A DNA stretch of 64,000 nucleotides. Source: Ramlibacter albus (GTDB lineage Bacteria > Pseudomonadota > Gammaproteobacteria > Burkholderiales > Burkholderiaceae_C). A program made the position numbers and the translations under genes. Where the stretch lies: positions 124,001 to 188,000 of the forward strand of contig NZ_JACORU010000004.1 in NCBI RefSeq assembly GCF_014297445.1, given 5' to 3'. Of this stretch, positions 9,652-17,945 are shown in pieces; position 1 is the first letter of the stretch, and every line of letters begins with the position of its first letter. Below the pieces are notes generated by a model. The model was not told the origin of the DNA and ran no database searches. It saw nothing but the letters and a program-made list of their open reading frames with translations.

Positions 9652-11943
9652 TCAGCGCAGCGCGCCCAGCACGCGTTCCGCCGTCGCAGGCGCGTCCAGC
9701 CGGACAGTAGCCGCACCGCGCGCCGAAGCCACGGCGTCGCGCAAAGCCTCCCACACGCTGATCGCCAGCATGAAAGGCGGCTCGCCCACCGCCTTGCTGC
9801 CGCCCACGTTGTCCTCGCGGTTGGCTTCGGGCCAGAACTCGACCTTGAAGTGCGGCGGCCAGTCGCCCGTGGCCGGGATCTTGTACGTGCTGGGCGCGTG
9901 CGTCGCCAGGTAGCCCTTGTCGGTCCAGACCAGCTCTTCCGTGGTGAGCCAGCCCATGCCCTGGACGAAGCCGCCCTCGATCTGCCCGAGGTCGAGCGCC
10001 GGGTTGATCGAGTGGCCGACGTCGTGGAGGATGTCGACCTTGAGCACGCGGTTCTCGCCGGTCAACGTGTCGATCGCGACTTCGGTGCACGCGGCGCCGT
10101 AGGCGAAGTAGTAGAACGGGCGGCCGGTGAGCGTGACCTTGTCGTAGTGGATCTTGGGCGTCTTGTAGAAGCCGTCGCTCCACAACTGCACGCGCGACTT
10201 GTAGGCGTCGTCGACCAGCTGCTCGAACGTCATGTGCGTGGAGGGCGTGCTCACCTGGCCGGCGGCGAAGATCACCTGGCCGGGCTCGCACTCCTGCTTT
10301 TCGGCGACGAACCGGGCGAGTCGCTCGCGCACCTGGCGCGCGGCGAACTGCGCGGCGCGGCCGTTGAGGTCGGTGCCGCTCGACGCGGCGGTGGCGCTGG
10401 CGTTGGGCACCTTGCTCGTGTCGGCCGAGGTGACGCGCACGCGCTCCAGCGGCACGCCGAGCTCGTCCGCGACGATCTGCGCCACCTTGGTGTTCAGGCC
10501 CTGGCCCATCTCGGTGCCGCCGTGGTTCACCATCACGCTGCCGTCGGTGTACACGTGCACCAGCGCGCCGGCCTGGTTGAAGAAGGTGGCGGTGAAGGAG
10601 ATGCCGAATTTCACCGGCGTGAGCGCGATGCCGCGTTTGACGACGGGCGATTGCTCGTTGAAGCGCGCCACCTCTTCGCGCCGCGCGCGGTACTGGCAAG
10701 AAGCCTCGAGCCGAGAGATGAGCGGCTCGAGGATGTTGTCCTCCACCTTCATCTGGTAGTGCGTCGTGTCGCGCGTGCCGATGCCGTACAGGTTGCGTTT
10801 GCGCACGTCGAGCGGGTCGAGCTTCAAAGTGCGCGCGATGTCGCCGAGGATGGCCTCGGTGACGATCATCCCCTGCGGCCCACCGAAGCCGCGGAAGGCG
10901 GTGTGGCTCTGGATGTTCGTCTTGCAGCGGTAGGAGACGATCTCCACGTCCGACAGGTAATAGGCGTTGTCGACGTGGAAGACCGCGCGGTCGGCGACCG
11001 GGCCGCTCAGGTCGGCGGACCAGCCGCAGTTGGCGGCCAGCACGAGCTTCATGCCGGTGACGAGGCCGCTGTCGTCGAAGCCGACGTCGTATTCGTACGT
11101 GAACGGGTGGCGCTTGCCCGTCACCATGAAGTCGTCGTCGCGGTCGAGGCGCAGCTTCACGGGGCGGCGCAGCTTCTTCGCCGCGATGGCCGCCCACACG
11201 ACGATGTGGCCGGACTGCGTTTCCTTGCCGCCGAAGCCGCCGCCCATGCGTCGGCACTCGACCTTCACGGCACTCGTCGGCAGGCCGAGCGCGTGCGCGA
11301 CCCAGTGCTGCGCTTCGCCCGGGTGCTGCGTGCTGGAGTAGACGTGCCACTGGTCCTGCTCCAGCGGCACCACGTAGCCGACCTGGCCTTCAAGGTAGAA
11401 GTGCTCCTGGCCGCCCACTTCGAGCGTGCCCTGCAGCCGGTGCGGCGCGCGCGCGAGCGCGGCATCGGGCTCGCCGCGCTTCACGGTGACGGGCGGCAGC
11501 ACGAAGCTCTGCGCGCGGATGGCGTCGTGCGTGGTGAGGATGGCTTCGAGCGGCTCGATGTCCAGCTTGACCTTGCGTGCGGCGCGGCGGGCTTCCATCA
11601 CGGTGTCGGCCACGACGAGGCCGATGACCTGCCCGATGAACTCCACCTTGTCCCGCGCGAAGATCGGTTCGTCGTGCACGAACGTGGCGAGCACCGGGTC
11701 GGCCGGGATGTCGCGGGCGAGCACGATGCCGCGCACGCCGGGCATCGCTTCGGCTTCGCGCGTGTCGACCCCACGCAATTTGCCGTGTGCAACGTTCGAC
11801 AGGATCGGCGCGGCATGCAGCGTGCCCTTGATCTCCGGGATGTCGTCGATGTAGGTTGCCGTGCCGGTGACGTGCGCGCGGGCGCTTTCGTGCGGCTGCG
11901 AAGCGCCGATCGCGGGGGCGAGGATCTTCTCCGGCGCGTTCAC
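9652..11943 (-). CDS. xdhB: Xanthine dehydrogenase, molybdopterin-binding subunit
   Basis: This 763-aa large subunit would carry the molybdenum cofactor and oxidise hypoxanthine to xanthine and xanthine to urate. Visible landmarks are the N-terminal Ald_Xan_dh domain (HVTGTATYIDDIPEIKGTLH), MGGGFGGKET, TAFRGFGGPQG, GGTEMGQGLNTK, and KAVGEPPFML near the C-terminus with the catalytic Glu. Length matches XdhB of two-gene bacterial enzymes. The start is GTG 11943, overlapping the xdhA stop (GTGA), so the subunits are translationally coupled. No xdhC follows; the next gene is convergent. Substrate preference for purines is supported by the neighbouring guanine and adenine deaminases. Confidence 0.95.
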   Translation of the reverse strand: MNAPEKILAPAIGASQPHESARAHVTGTATYIDDIPEIKGTLHAAPILSNVAHGKLRGVDTREAEAMPGVRGIVLARDIPADPVLATFVHDEPIFARDKVEFIGQVIGLVVADTVMEARRAARKVKLDIEPLEAILTTHDAIRAQSFVLPPVTVKRGEPDAALARAPHRLQGTLEVGGQEHFYLEGQVGYVVPLEQDQWHVYSSTQHPGEAQHWVAHALGLPTSAVKVECRRMGGGFGGKETQSGHIVVWAAIAAKKLRRPVKLRLDRDDDFMVTGKRHPFTYEYDVGFDDSGLVTGMKLVLAANCGWSADLSGPVADRAVFHVDNAYYLSDVEIVSYRCKTNIQSHTAFRGFGGPQGMIVTEAILGDIARTLKLDPLDVRKRNLYGIGTRDTTHYQMKVEDNILEPLISRLEASCQYRARREEVARFNEQSPVVKRGIALTPVKFGISFTATFFNQAGALVHVYTDGSVMVNHGGTEMGQGLNTKVAQIVADELGVPLERVRVTSADTSKVPNASATAASSGTDLNGRAAQFAARQVRERLARFVAEKQECEPGQVIFAAGQVSTPSTHMTFEQLVDDAYKSRVQLWSDGFYKTPKIHYDKVTLTGRPFYYFAYGAACTEVAIDTLTGENRVLKVDILHDVGHSINPALDLGQIEGGFVQGMGWLTTEELVWTDKGYLATHAPSTYKIPATGDWPPHFKVEFWPEANREDNVGGSKAVGEPPFMLAISVWEALRDAVASARGAATVRLDAPATAERVLGALR

Positions 11944-13403
11944 GTTGCGAGCGCCTCGAGGTTGATGTCGCGCGCGCCCTGGCTTTCCAGCCAGAAGCGG
12001 TGCATGAGGTTGCCGAGCACCTCGCTGCGGTACGCGGCCGACGCGCGCATGTCGGAGATCGGCTTGAATTCGGCGCGCAGGGCGTCGGCCGCGCGTCGTG
12101 CCCCGGCTTCGTTCCAGGGTTGGCCCACGAGTGCGGCTTCGGCTTGCACGGCTCGCGCGGGTGTCGCGGCGACACCCCCTGCGCCGATGCGCACGCCGGC
12201 AACCACGCCGTCCTCGAGATGCATCGAGATCGCGAGGCACACCGCCGAGATGTCGTCGTCGAAACGCTTGCTGATCTTGTAGACGCGCATCAGCTCGCCC
12301 ACGCGGGGCCGCGGTACCTTGATCCACGCGAGGATCTCGTCGGGCGCGAGGATGTTCTCGCGGTAGCCGGTGTAGAACTGCTCCAGCGGCAGGTCGCGGT
12401 GGCCGTGAACGCTCATGAGCACCACGTGCGCGCCGAGGGCAATGAGCAGCGGCATCGAATCGCCGATCGGCGAGCCGTTGGCGACGTTGCCGCCCAGCGT
12501 GCCGGCGTTTCGCACGGGCAGGCCGGCGAAGCGGTTGGCGAAGGTCTTGAGCTGCGGGCGGTCTTCGACCAGTGCTGAAAACGCAGCGGTCAGCGTGACG
12601 GCCGCGCCGATGGCGAGGTGGTTCTCGTAGCGCTCGACGCGCCTGAGCTCCTCGCAACGCGTGACGTCGAGCACCTGCGGGAACTGCATGTGCTGCTTGG
12701 TGATCCACAGGCCGACGTCGGTGGTACCGGCGACGACCTGCGCGGCAGGTTCGGCTGCACGTCGCGCCAGCAGTTGCGCCAGCGTCATTCCCGCGGAGGC
12801 GGGAATCCAAGGCTTCCCTGAACGCTTTGGATCCCCGCCTCCGCGGGGATGACGGCCGAGGAGGGCGAGCACTTCGGCTTCGTCGATGCGCGCGGCCGGC
12901 AGCGAGGCCATCGCCTGCGCCGCATCGAGGATCGGCCGGTACCCGGTGCAGCGGCACAAGTTGCCGGAGAGCTCTTCCTGCGCCAGTTCACGCGTGATCG
13001 GCCGGCCATGCGCGACGTGGTTCTGGTACATGCCGAACAGGCTCATCACGAACCCCGGCGTGCAGAAGCCGCATTGCGACCCGTGGCACTGCACCATCGC
13101 TTCCTGCGCCGGATGTAGCGTCCCATCGTCGGCCGCGAGGTCTTCGACCGTCCACAGCGCCTTGCCGTCCACCGAGGACGCCAGCGCGATGCAGCTGTTG
13201 ATGGCGCGATAGCGCAGCTTGCCCCCCTCGGGCTCGCCGACCACGACGGTGCAGGCGCCGCAGTCGCCCTCGCCGCAGCCCTCCTTGGTGCCGCAGGCGG
13301 CGAGGTCCTCGCGCAGGACTTCCAGCAGCGTGCGGCTGGGTGTTACATTGCCCACGCTGACGAGCTGCCCACGGCGTACGAAGCGGATCGTCTGCAATTG
13401 CAT
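11940..13403 (-). CDS. xdhA: Xanthine dehydrogenase, Fe-S/FAD small subunit (with in-frame repeat insertion)
   Basis: This 487-aa subunit passes electrons from the molybdenum centre to NAD. The N-terminal 2Fe-2S ferredoxin domain has CGTKEGCGEGDCGAC (about residues 37-51), and the second cluster domain has HGSQCGFCTPG and GNLCRCTGYRPI. The FAD domain follows, with VAGTTDVGL and AGTLGGNVANGSPIGD. The linker between the Fe-S and FAD parts (residues 184-207) is encoded by a palindromic repeat of exactly 24 codons, reading RHPRGGGDP then PWIPASAGMT. This is an insertion that kept the frame. ATG 13403 lies opposite the LysR gene, 72 bp from its start. The stop overlaps the xdhB GTG. Confidence 0.95.
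   Translation of the reverse strand: MQLQTIRFVRRGQLVSVGNVTPSRTLLEVLREDLAACGTKEGCGEGDCGACTVVVGEPEGGKLRYRAINSCIALASSVDGKALWTVEDLAADDGTLHPAQEAMVQCHGSQCGFCTPGFVMSLFGMYQNHVAHGRPITRELAQEELSGNLCRCTGYRPILDAAQAMASLPAARIDEAEVLALLGRHPRGGGDPKRSGKPWIPASAGMTLAQLLARRAAEPAAQVVAGTTDVGLWITKQHMQFPQVLDVTRCEELRRVERYENHLAIGAAVTLTAAFSALVEDRPQLKTFANRFAGLPVRNAGTLGGNVANGSPIGDSMPLLIALGAHVVLMSVHGHRDLPLEQFYTGYRENILAPDEILAWIKVPRPRVGELMRVYKISKRFDDDISAVCLAISMHLEDGVVAGVRIGAGGVAATPARAVQAEAALVGQPWNEAGARRAADALRAEFKPISDMRASAAYRSEVLGNLMHRFWLESQGARDINLEALAT
12783..12854 (+). repeat. Palindromic repeat element (GTCAT...ATCCA / TGGAT...ATGAC type) inside xdhA
   Basis: This 72-bp element has 28-bp arms (12783-12810 and 12827-12854) that are inverted copies with 26 of 28 positions matching. 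Each arm is itself a perfect hairpin: ATTCCCGC-GGAG-GCGGGAAT on the left and ATCCCCGC-CTCC-GCGGGGAT on the right. The two mismatches between arms are compensatory within each arm (T/A in one, C/G in the other). Its length is a multiple of three and it sits exactly on codon boundaries of xdhA. The encoded WIPASAGMT-like peptide is the well-known translation of dispersed palindromic elements in proteobacteria. A relative lies at 55588-55664. Confidence 0.85.
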
Positions 13404-13437
13404 TCCCTGAAAGATAAGGAGAAGCGCTGGCCTGAAG

Positions 13438-13455
13438 CATACGCCGCGGCGTATG
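13438..13455. promoter_or_regulatory. 18-bp perfect palindrome in the xdhA/lysR divergent promoter region
   Basis: CATACGCCGCGGCGTATG is a perfect inverted repeat with no mismatch. It lies in the 72-bp gap between the xdhA start (13403, minus) and the LysR start (13476, plus). LysR regulators bind dyads with ATAC/GTAT-like ends in divergent promoters, so this is a good candidate autoregulatory and xdhAB operator. Its core spacing between T and A is 12 rather than the canonical 11. Function is inferred from position and symmetry only. Confidence 0.6.
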
Positions 13456-13475
13456 GGCCGGATCGCACCCCAGGT

Positions 13476-14420
13476 ATGAGAGACCCGGCGCTTTTCGACA
13501 AGATCGACCTCCATCTCATCCGGGTGCTCCATACCGTGCTTGCCGAACGCAGCGTTTCGAAAGCCGCCCTGCGGCTGGGGATGTACCAGCCGGCCGTGTC
13601 CGCCGCGCTCAAGCGCCTGCGCGAGCTGTCGGGGGACCCGCTGCTGGTGCGCTCGGGCTCCGGCATGGTGCCCACCGACGCGGCGCTGCGCATGATCGAG
13701 CCGAGCGCAAGCATCCTTCGTGCCGCCGAGATGATGTTCACGGATGCGCGTGCTTTCGACCCGCAGACCGCCACCGGCGCCTTCCGCATCGCGGCCAGCG
13801 ACTACCTGGACCCGCTGTTCCTGCCGCAGCTGCTCGCGCAGGTGAAGGCCGAGGCGCCACGCTGCCGCTTCGAGATCCACCCGCTGGCCGCCAGTGCCGA
13901 CTACCACGCGCACCTCGCGCAGGGCGACATCGACGTCGTCATCGGGAACTGGCTGCAGCCGCCGGACGACCTGCATCGCGGCGAGCTGTTCACGGACGAC
14001 GTCGTCTGCCTCGTCGCGAAGGGCCACCCGGCGGTGCGTCGCGGCTGGACGAAGGAGAGCTGGCTGGAAGCCGAGCACATCGCGCCGACCCCCACACACC
14101 CCGGCGCGCGCGGCGTGATCGACGAATACCTCGAAGGGCAGGGCCTGCAGCGCAACATCACGGCCCGCTGTCCGCACTTCGGCCTCATCCCGCGCATGGT
14201 GGAGTCCACGCTGCTCGTGCTGACCACCGGCCGGCAGTTCTGCGAAAGGTTTAACGGCGCCCTTGCGGTGACAATCCTCGATTGCCCCGTGAAGTTCCCG
14301 CCCCTCGTGTACTACCAGCTCTGGCATGAACGCTCGCACGCCTCCGCTTCGGCGAAGTGGCTGCGCGAGCGCGTGAAGTCGGTCGCCGCCGGCCTGAAGC
14401 AAAGGCGGCCGCACCGATGA
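13476..14420 (+). CDS. LysR-family transcriptional regulator of the purine locus
   Basis: This 314-aa protein has an N-terminal winged HTH (LHLIRVLHTVLAERSVSKAALRLGMYQPAVSAALKRLRE, quoted here only for its recognition helix QPAVSAALKRLR) and a LysR_substrate effector domain beginning around residue 90 (TGAFRIAASDYLDPLFLP). ATG 13476 fits the family N-terminus (ALFDKIDLHLIRVL). An upstream in-frame ATG at 13398 would overlap xdhA and read through the palindromic operator, so I rejected it. The gene is divergent from xdhAB, and its stop overlaps the start of the nucleoside ABC ATPase (ATGA at 14417-14420). It could therefore control both purine oxidation and uptake. Effector unknown; a purine or urate is a reasonable guess. 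Confidence 0.92.
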   Translation: MRDPALFDKIDLHLIRVLHTVLAERSVSKAALRLGMYQPAVSAALKRLRELSGDPLLVRSGSGMVPTDAALRMIEPSASILRAAEMMFTDARAFDPQTATGAFRIAASDYLDPLFLPQLLAQVKAEAPRCRFEIHPLAASADYHAHLAQGDIDVVIGNWLQPPDDLHRGELFTDDVVCLVAKGHPAVRRGWTKESWLEAEHIAPTPTHPGARGVIDEYLEGQGLQRNITARCPHFGLIPRMVESTLLVLTTGRQFCERFNGALAVTILDCPVKFPPLVYYQLWHERSHASASAKWLRERVKSVAAGLKQRRPHR

Positions 14421-15928
14421 CGCCGCGCCTGCAGCTCTCGCACATCACCAAGCGCTACCCCGCCGTCGTGGCCAACGACGACGTGTCGCTCGTGGTGCAG
14501 CCGGGCGAAACGCACGCGGTGCTCGGCGAGAACGGCGCGGGCAAGTCCACGCTGATGAAGATCATCTACGGCGCGGTCAAGCCCGACGAGGGCAGCGTGT
14601 CGTTCGACGGCCAGCCCGTGCACATCCACAACCCGCAGGAGGCGCGGACGCGCGGCATCAGCATGGTGTTCCAGCACTTCAGCCTGTTCGACACGCTGAC
14701 GGTGGCGGAAAACGTCTGGCTGGGGCTGGAGCGCGGCATCTCGCTCGTGGACGTGACCGGGCGCATCCGCGCCAAGGCGGCGGAGTACGGGCTCGACGTT
14801 GACCCGTCGCGGCCGGTGCACACGCTGTCGGTCGGCGAGATGCAGCGCGTGGAGATCATCCGTGCGCTGCTCACCAATCCCAAGCTGCTGATCCTCGACG
14901 AGCCCACGTCGGTGCTGACGCCGCAGGCCGTGGAGAAGCTCTTCGTCGTGCTGAAGAAGCTGGCGTCCGAGGGCTGCAGCATTCTCTACATCAGCCACAA
15001 GCTGCACGAGATCCGCGAGCTGTGCACGGCCTGCACGGTGATGCGCGGCGGCAAGGTCACGGGCGTGTGCGACCCGCGGCAGGAAACGAATGCCTCGTTG
15101 TCGAAGATGATGATCGGCGCCGAGCCGCCCGAGCTGGAGCACCACGACCGCCAGCCGGGCGAGACGGTGCTGCGCGTGGCGGGCCTGAGCCTGCCGCGCG
15201 AAGACCAGTTCGGCGTGGACCTGGACAACGTGTCGCTCGAAGTGCGTGCGGGGGAGGTCGTGGGCATCGCCGGTGTGTCCGGCAATGGCCAGCGCGAGCT
15301 GCTGTATGCGCTTTCGGGCGAGGACAGGCGCGCCGCGCCGGATGCGATCCGGGTGGGCGGCAAAGGCGTCGGCCGCTGGGGGCCGGCGCATCGCCGCCAC
15401 CTCGGGCTGCATTTCGTGCCCGAGGAGCGGCTGGGCCGCGGCGCCGTGCCGACGCTCTCGCTCGCGCAGAACCTGCTGCTCACGCGCACCGAGTCGGTGG
15501 GCAAAAGCGGCTGGGTGAATGTGAAGGGCTTGCGCGCGCAGGCGCAGGACCTGATCCAGCGCTTCAACGTCAAGGCAGGCGGACCCGATGCGGCGGCGAA
15601 ATCGCTCTCCGGCGGCAACCTGCAGAAATTCATCGTCGGCCGCGAGATCGACGCGAAACCCAAGCTGCTGATCGTCTCGCAGCCCACCTGGGGCGTCGAC
15701 GTCGGCGCGGCGGCGCAGATCCGTGCCGAGCTGCTCCAGCTGCGCGACGAAGGTTGCGCCGTGCTGGTCGTGAGCGAGGAGCTCGAAGAGTTGTTCGAGG
15801 TGAGCGACCGCCTCTACGTGATCGCGAAGGGGCGCTTGTCGCCGCCGGTACCGCGCGCGCAGGCCACGGTCGCGCAGATCGGCGAGTGGATGAGCGGGTT
15901 GTGGGAGGGCGCGCATGCTGCGGCTTGA
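14417..15928 (+). CDS. Nucleoside/BMP-type ABC transporter, duplicated ATPase subunit
   Basis: This 503-aa protein has two ABC domains fused, as in RbsA/YufO-type simple-sugar and purine nucleoside importers. Domain 1 has Walker A GENGAGKST, a LSVGEMQRVEI signature and Walker B LLILDEPTSVLTP. Domain 2 (from about residue 255) has the degenerate GVSGNGQREL P-loop, LSGGNLQKFIVGRE signature and LLIVSQPTWGVDVGA. Such degeneracy in the second domain is usual for the family. ATG 14417 overlaps the regulator stop, and the gene overlaps the first permease by 14 nt. With the two permeases and BMP lipoprotein downstream, it should energise import of purine nucleosides or bases. Confidence 0.95.
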   Translation: MTPRLQLSHITKRYPAVVANDDVSLVVQPGETHAVLGENGAGKSTLMKIIYGAVKPDEGSVSFDGQPVHIHNPQEARTRGISMVFQHFSLFDTLTVAENVWLGLERGISLVDVTGRIRAKAAEYGLDVDPSRPVHTLSVGEMQRVEIIRALLTNPKLLILDEPTSVLTPQAVEKLFVVLKKLASEGCSILYISHKLHEIRELCTACTVMRGGKVTGVCDPRQETNASLSKMMIGAEPPELEHHDRQPGETVLRVAGLSLPREDQFGVDLDNVSLEVRAGEVVGIAGVSGNGQRELLYALSGEDRRAAPDAIRVGGKGVGRWGPAHRRHLGLHFVPEERLGRGAVPTLSLAQNLLLTRTESVGKSGWVNVKGLRAQAQDLIQRFNVKAGGPDAAAKSLSGGNLQKFIVGREIDAKPKLLIVSQPTWGVDVGAAAQIRAELLQLRDEGCAVLVVSEELEELFEVSDRLYVIAKGRLSPPVPRAQATVAQIGEWMSGLWEGAHAAA

Positions 15929-16988
15929 AGTCCGCCCGGAGCCTTCGCGCGTGTGGAGCATCGCCTCGCCGCTGCTCGCGCTGGTGATCACCGTGGTGCT
16001 CGGCGTGATCCTGTTCACCGCGCTCGGCAAGAACCCGGTGCGCGGGCTGCAGGTGTTCTTCTGGGAGCCGGTCAGCAGCGGCTACCGCATCGGCGAGCTG
16101 ATGGTGAAGGCCACGCCGCTGCTGCTGGTCGCGCTGGGGCTGGCGGTGTGCTTCCGCTCCAACGTGTGGAACATCGGCGCGGAAGGGCAGTTCGTGGTCG
16201 GCGCGATCGTTGCCGGCGGCGTCGCGCTGCTCGCGCAGAAGGACACCGGGCGCTGGATCGTGGTCGCGGTGCTGCTCGCGGGCGTGCTGGGCGGCATGGC
16301 CTGGGCGGCGGTCACGGCGTTCCTGCGGGACCGCTTCAACGCCAACGAAATCCTCGTGAGCCTGATGCTCGTGTACGTGGCCGAGCAGATGCTGGGCTAC
16401 CTCGTGTTCGGGCCGTGGAAGGACCCGCGCGGCTACAACTTCCCGCAGAGCAAGACCTTCGAGCTGGTGACGCAGGTGCCCCGGCTGGTGGAGGGCTCGC
16501 GCGTGAACATCGGCCTGTTCCTCGCGTTGGCCGGCGTTGCGGCGCTGTGGGTGTTCCTGTTCCGCACGCGCGCCGGGTTCGCGCAGCAGGTGGGCGGGCT
16601 GGCACCGCACGCCGCGCGTTATGCGGGTTTCTCGTCGCGCAAGGCTTTGTGGCTGGCGCTGCTGGTGTCCGGGGGCGCGGCGGGCCTGGCGGGCGCGCTG
16701 GAAGTGGCGGGGCCGATCGGCCAGCTCACCCCCTATGTGCCGGCGGGCTACGGCTTCGCGGCGATCATCGTCGCCTTCGTCGGCCGGCTGCACCCGGTGG
16801 GGATGGTGTTCTCCGCCGTTCTCATGAGCATGTTCTACATCGGCGGCGAACTCGCGCAGTCGCGCCTGGGCCTGCCGAAGTCGCTCACGGGCGTGTTCCA
16901 GGGCCTGCTGCTGTTCACGCTGCTGGCCTGCGACACGCTGATCGCGTATCGCGTGCGGTTCGGCCGCGCTCACCTGAAGGGGGCGTGA
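15915..16988 (+). CDS. Nucleoside ABC transporter permease 1 (BPD_transp_2)
   Basis: This 357-aa polytopic inner-membrane protein has about ten hydrophobic segments. The family-typical stretch NVWNIGAEGQFVVGAI lies near residues 85-100, and RFNANEILVSLMLVYVAEQM follows, as in YufP/NupB-type permeases. The C-terminal half has the repeat helices LVSGGAAGLAGALEVAG and YGFAAIIVAFVGRLHP. The start overlaps the 3' end of the ATPase gene. The stop overlaps the start of permease 2 (TGATG at 16986-16990). It should form the heterodimeric channel with permease 2 for nucleosides delivered by the BMP lipoprotein. Confidence 0.95.
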   Translation: MLRLEVRPEPSRVWSIASPLLALVITVVLGVILFTALGKNPVRGLQVFFWEPVSSGYRIGELMVKATPLLLVALGLAVCFRSNVWNIGAEGQFVVGAIVAGGVALLAQKDTGRWIVVAVLLAGVLGGMAWAAVTAFLRDRFNANEILVSLMLVYVAEQMLGYLVFGPWKDPRGYNFPQSKTFELVTQVPRLVEGSRVNIGLFLALAGVAALWVFLFRTRAGFAQQVGGLAPHAARYAGFSSRKALWLALLVSGGAAGLAGALEVAGPIGQLTPYVPAGYGFAAIIVAFVGRLHPVGMVFSAVLMSMFYIGGELAQSRLGLPKSLTGVFQGLLLFTLLACDTLIAYRVRFGRAHLKGA

Positions 16989-17908
16989 TGGAGTCGTATG
17001 CACTGCTCATCGCCGCCACGCTGAACGCCGGCACCGTGCTGGCCATCGCGGCGCTGGGCCTCTTGATCAACGAGAAGGCCGGCATCGTGAACCTCGGCGC
17101 CGAGGGGATGATGCTGTGCGCCGCCATCGCCGGCTTTGCCGCGGTGGTGCACTCGGGCAACGACTGGGTCGGCTTTGCGGCCGGGATGGGCACGGGGGCG
17201 CTGCTGGCGGCGATCTTCGGCGTGCTCGTCATCTGGCTCAATACCAACCAGTACGCGACGGGGCTGGCGCTCAGCCTGTTCGGTGCGGGCTTCTCGGCGT
17301 TCGCCGGCATCCAGTACGTGCAGGAGAAACTGCCCACGCGGCCGAGCTTCGCCTTCCCGGGGCTGGGCGACATCCCGCTCCTCGGGCCCGCCGTGTTCCG
17401 CCAGCACCCGATGGTGTACGTCGCGATCGCGCTGACGGTCGGCCTGATCTGGTTCCTGGACCGCTCGCGCTCCGGGCTGGTACTGCGCTCGGTGGGCGAG
17501 TCGCCCGAGTCGGCGCACGCGCTGGGCTACAAGGTGCGGTTGATCCGCCTCGGCGCGGTCGTCGCGGGCGGCGCACTCTGCGGCCTGGCCGGTGCCTACC
17601 TCTCGATCATCTACACGCCGCTGTGGGTGGAAGGCATGGTGGCCGGCAAGGGCTGGATCGCGCTGGCCCTGACCACCTTCGCCACCTGGCGGCCGGCACG
17701 CGTGTTGCTTGGCGCCTACCTGTTCGGCGGCGTGACCATGCTGCAGTTCCACCTGCAGGGCACGGGCGTGGAGGTGGCCAGCCAGTTCCTGAACATGCTG
17801 CCCTACGTGGCGACGGTCGCCGTGCTGGCGCTGATCTCGCGCAACCCGGCGTGGATCCGCATCAACATGCCGGCCTCGCTTGGAAAGCCTTTCTATCCCG
17901 GCTCATAA
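16988..17908 (+). CDS. Nucleoside ABC transporter permease 2 (BPD_transp_2)
   Basis: This 306-aa membrane protein partners permease 1. It shows LLINEKAGIVNLGAEGMMLC (about residues 25-44), the hallmark of the YufQ/NupC-type second permease, and then about eight to nine membrane helices. The conserved cytosolic coupling loop SRSGLVLRSVGESPESAHALG follows the domain midpoint. The late segment YTPLWVEGMVAGKGWIALAL is also family-typical. ATG 16988 overlaps the preceding TGA by one base. The substrate-binding lipoprotein follows after 37 bp, completing an importer operon of ATPase, permease, permease and receptor. Confidence 0.95.
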   Translation: MESYALLIAATLNAGTVLAIAALGLLINEKAGIVNLGAEGMMLCAAIAGFAAVVHSGNDWVGFAAGMGTGALLAAIFGVLVIWLNTNQYATGLALSLFGAGFSAFAGIQYVQEKLPTRPSFAFPGLGDIPLLGPAVFRQHPMVYVAIALTVGLIWFLDRSRSGLVLRSVGESPESAHALGYKVRLIRLGAVVAGGALCGLAGAYLSIIYTPLWVEGMVAGKGWIALALTTFATWRPARVLLGAYLFGGVTMLQFHLQGTGVEVASQFLNMLPYVATVAVLALISRNPAWIRINMPASLGKPFYPGS

Positions 17909-17945
17909 TCCCGGGTTCACAGTCGATAGCCTCTCGGAGAAGGAA

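Noticed and set aside
9495-9710. Possible 71-aa gene on the plus strand overlapping the xdhB 3' end
   Set aside because: No ribosome-binding site and no recognisable family; it runs 59 bp into a well-supported gene on the other strand.
13398-13475. Extended LysR protein from 13398
   Set aside because: It would overlap xdhA and translate through the palindrome; the HTH of the family starts right after ATG 13476.
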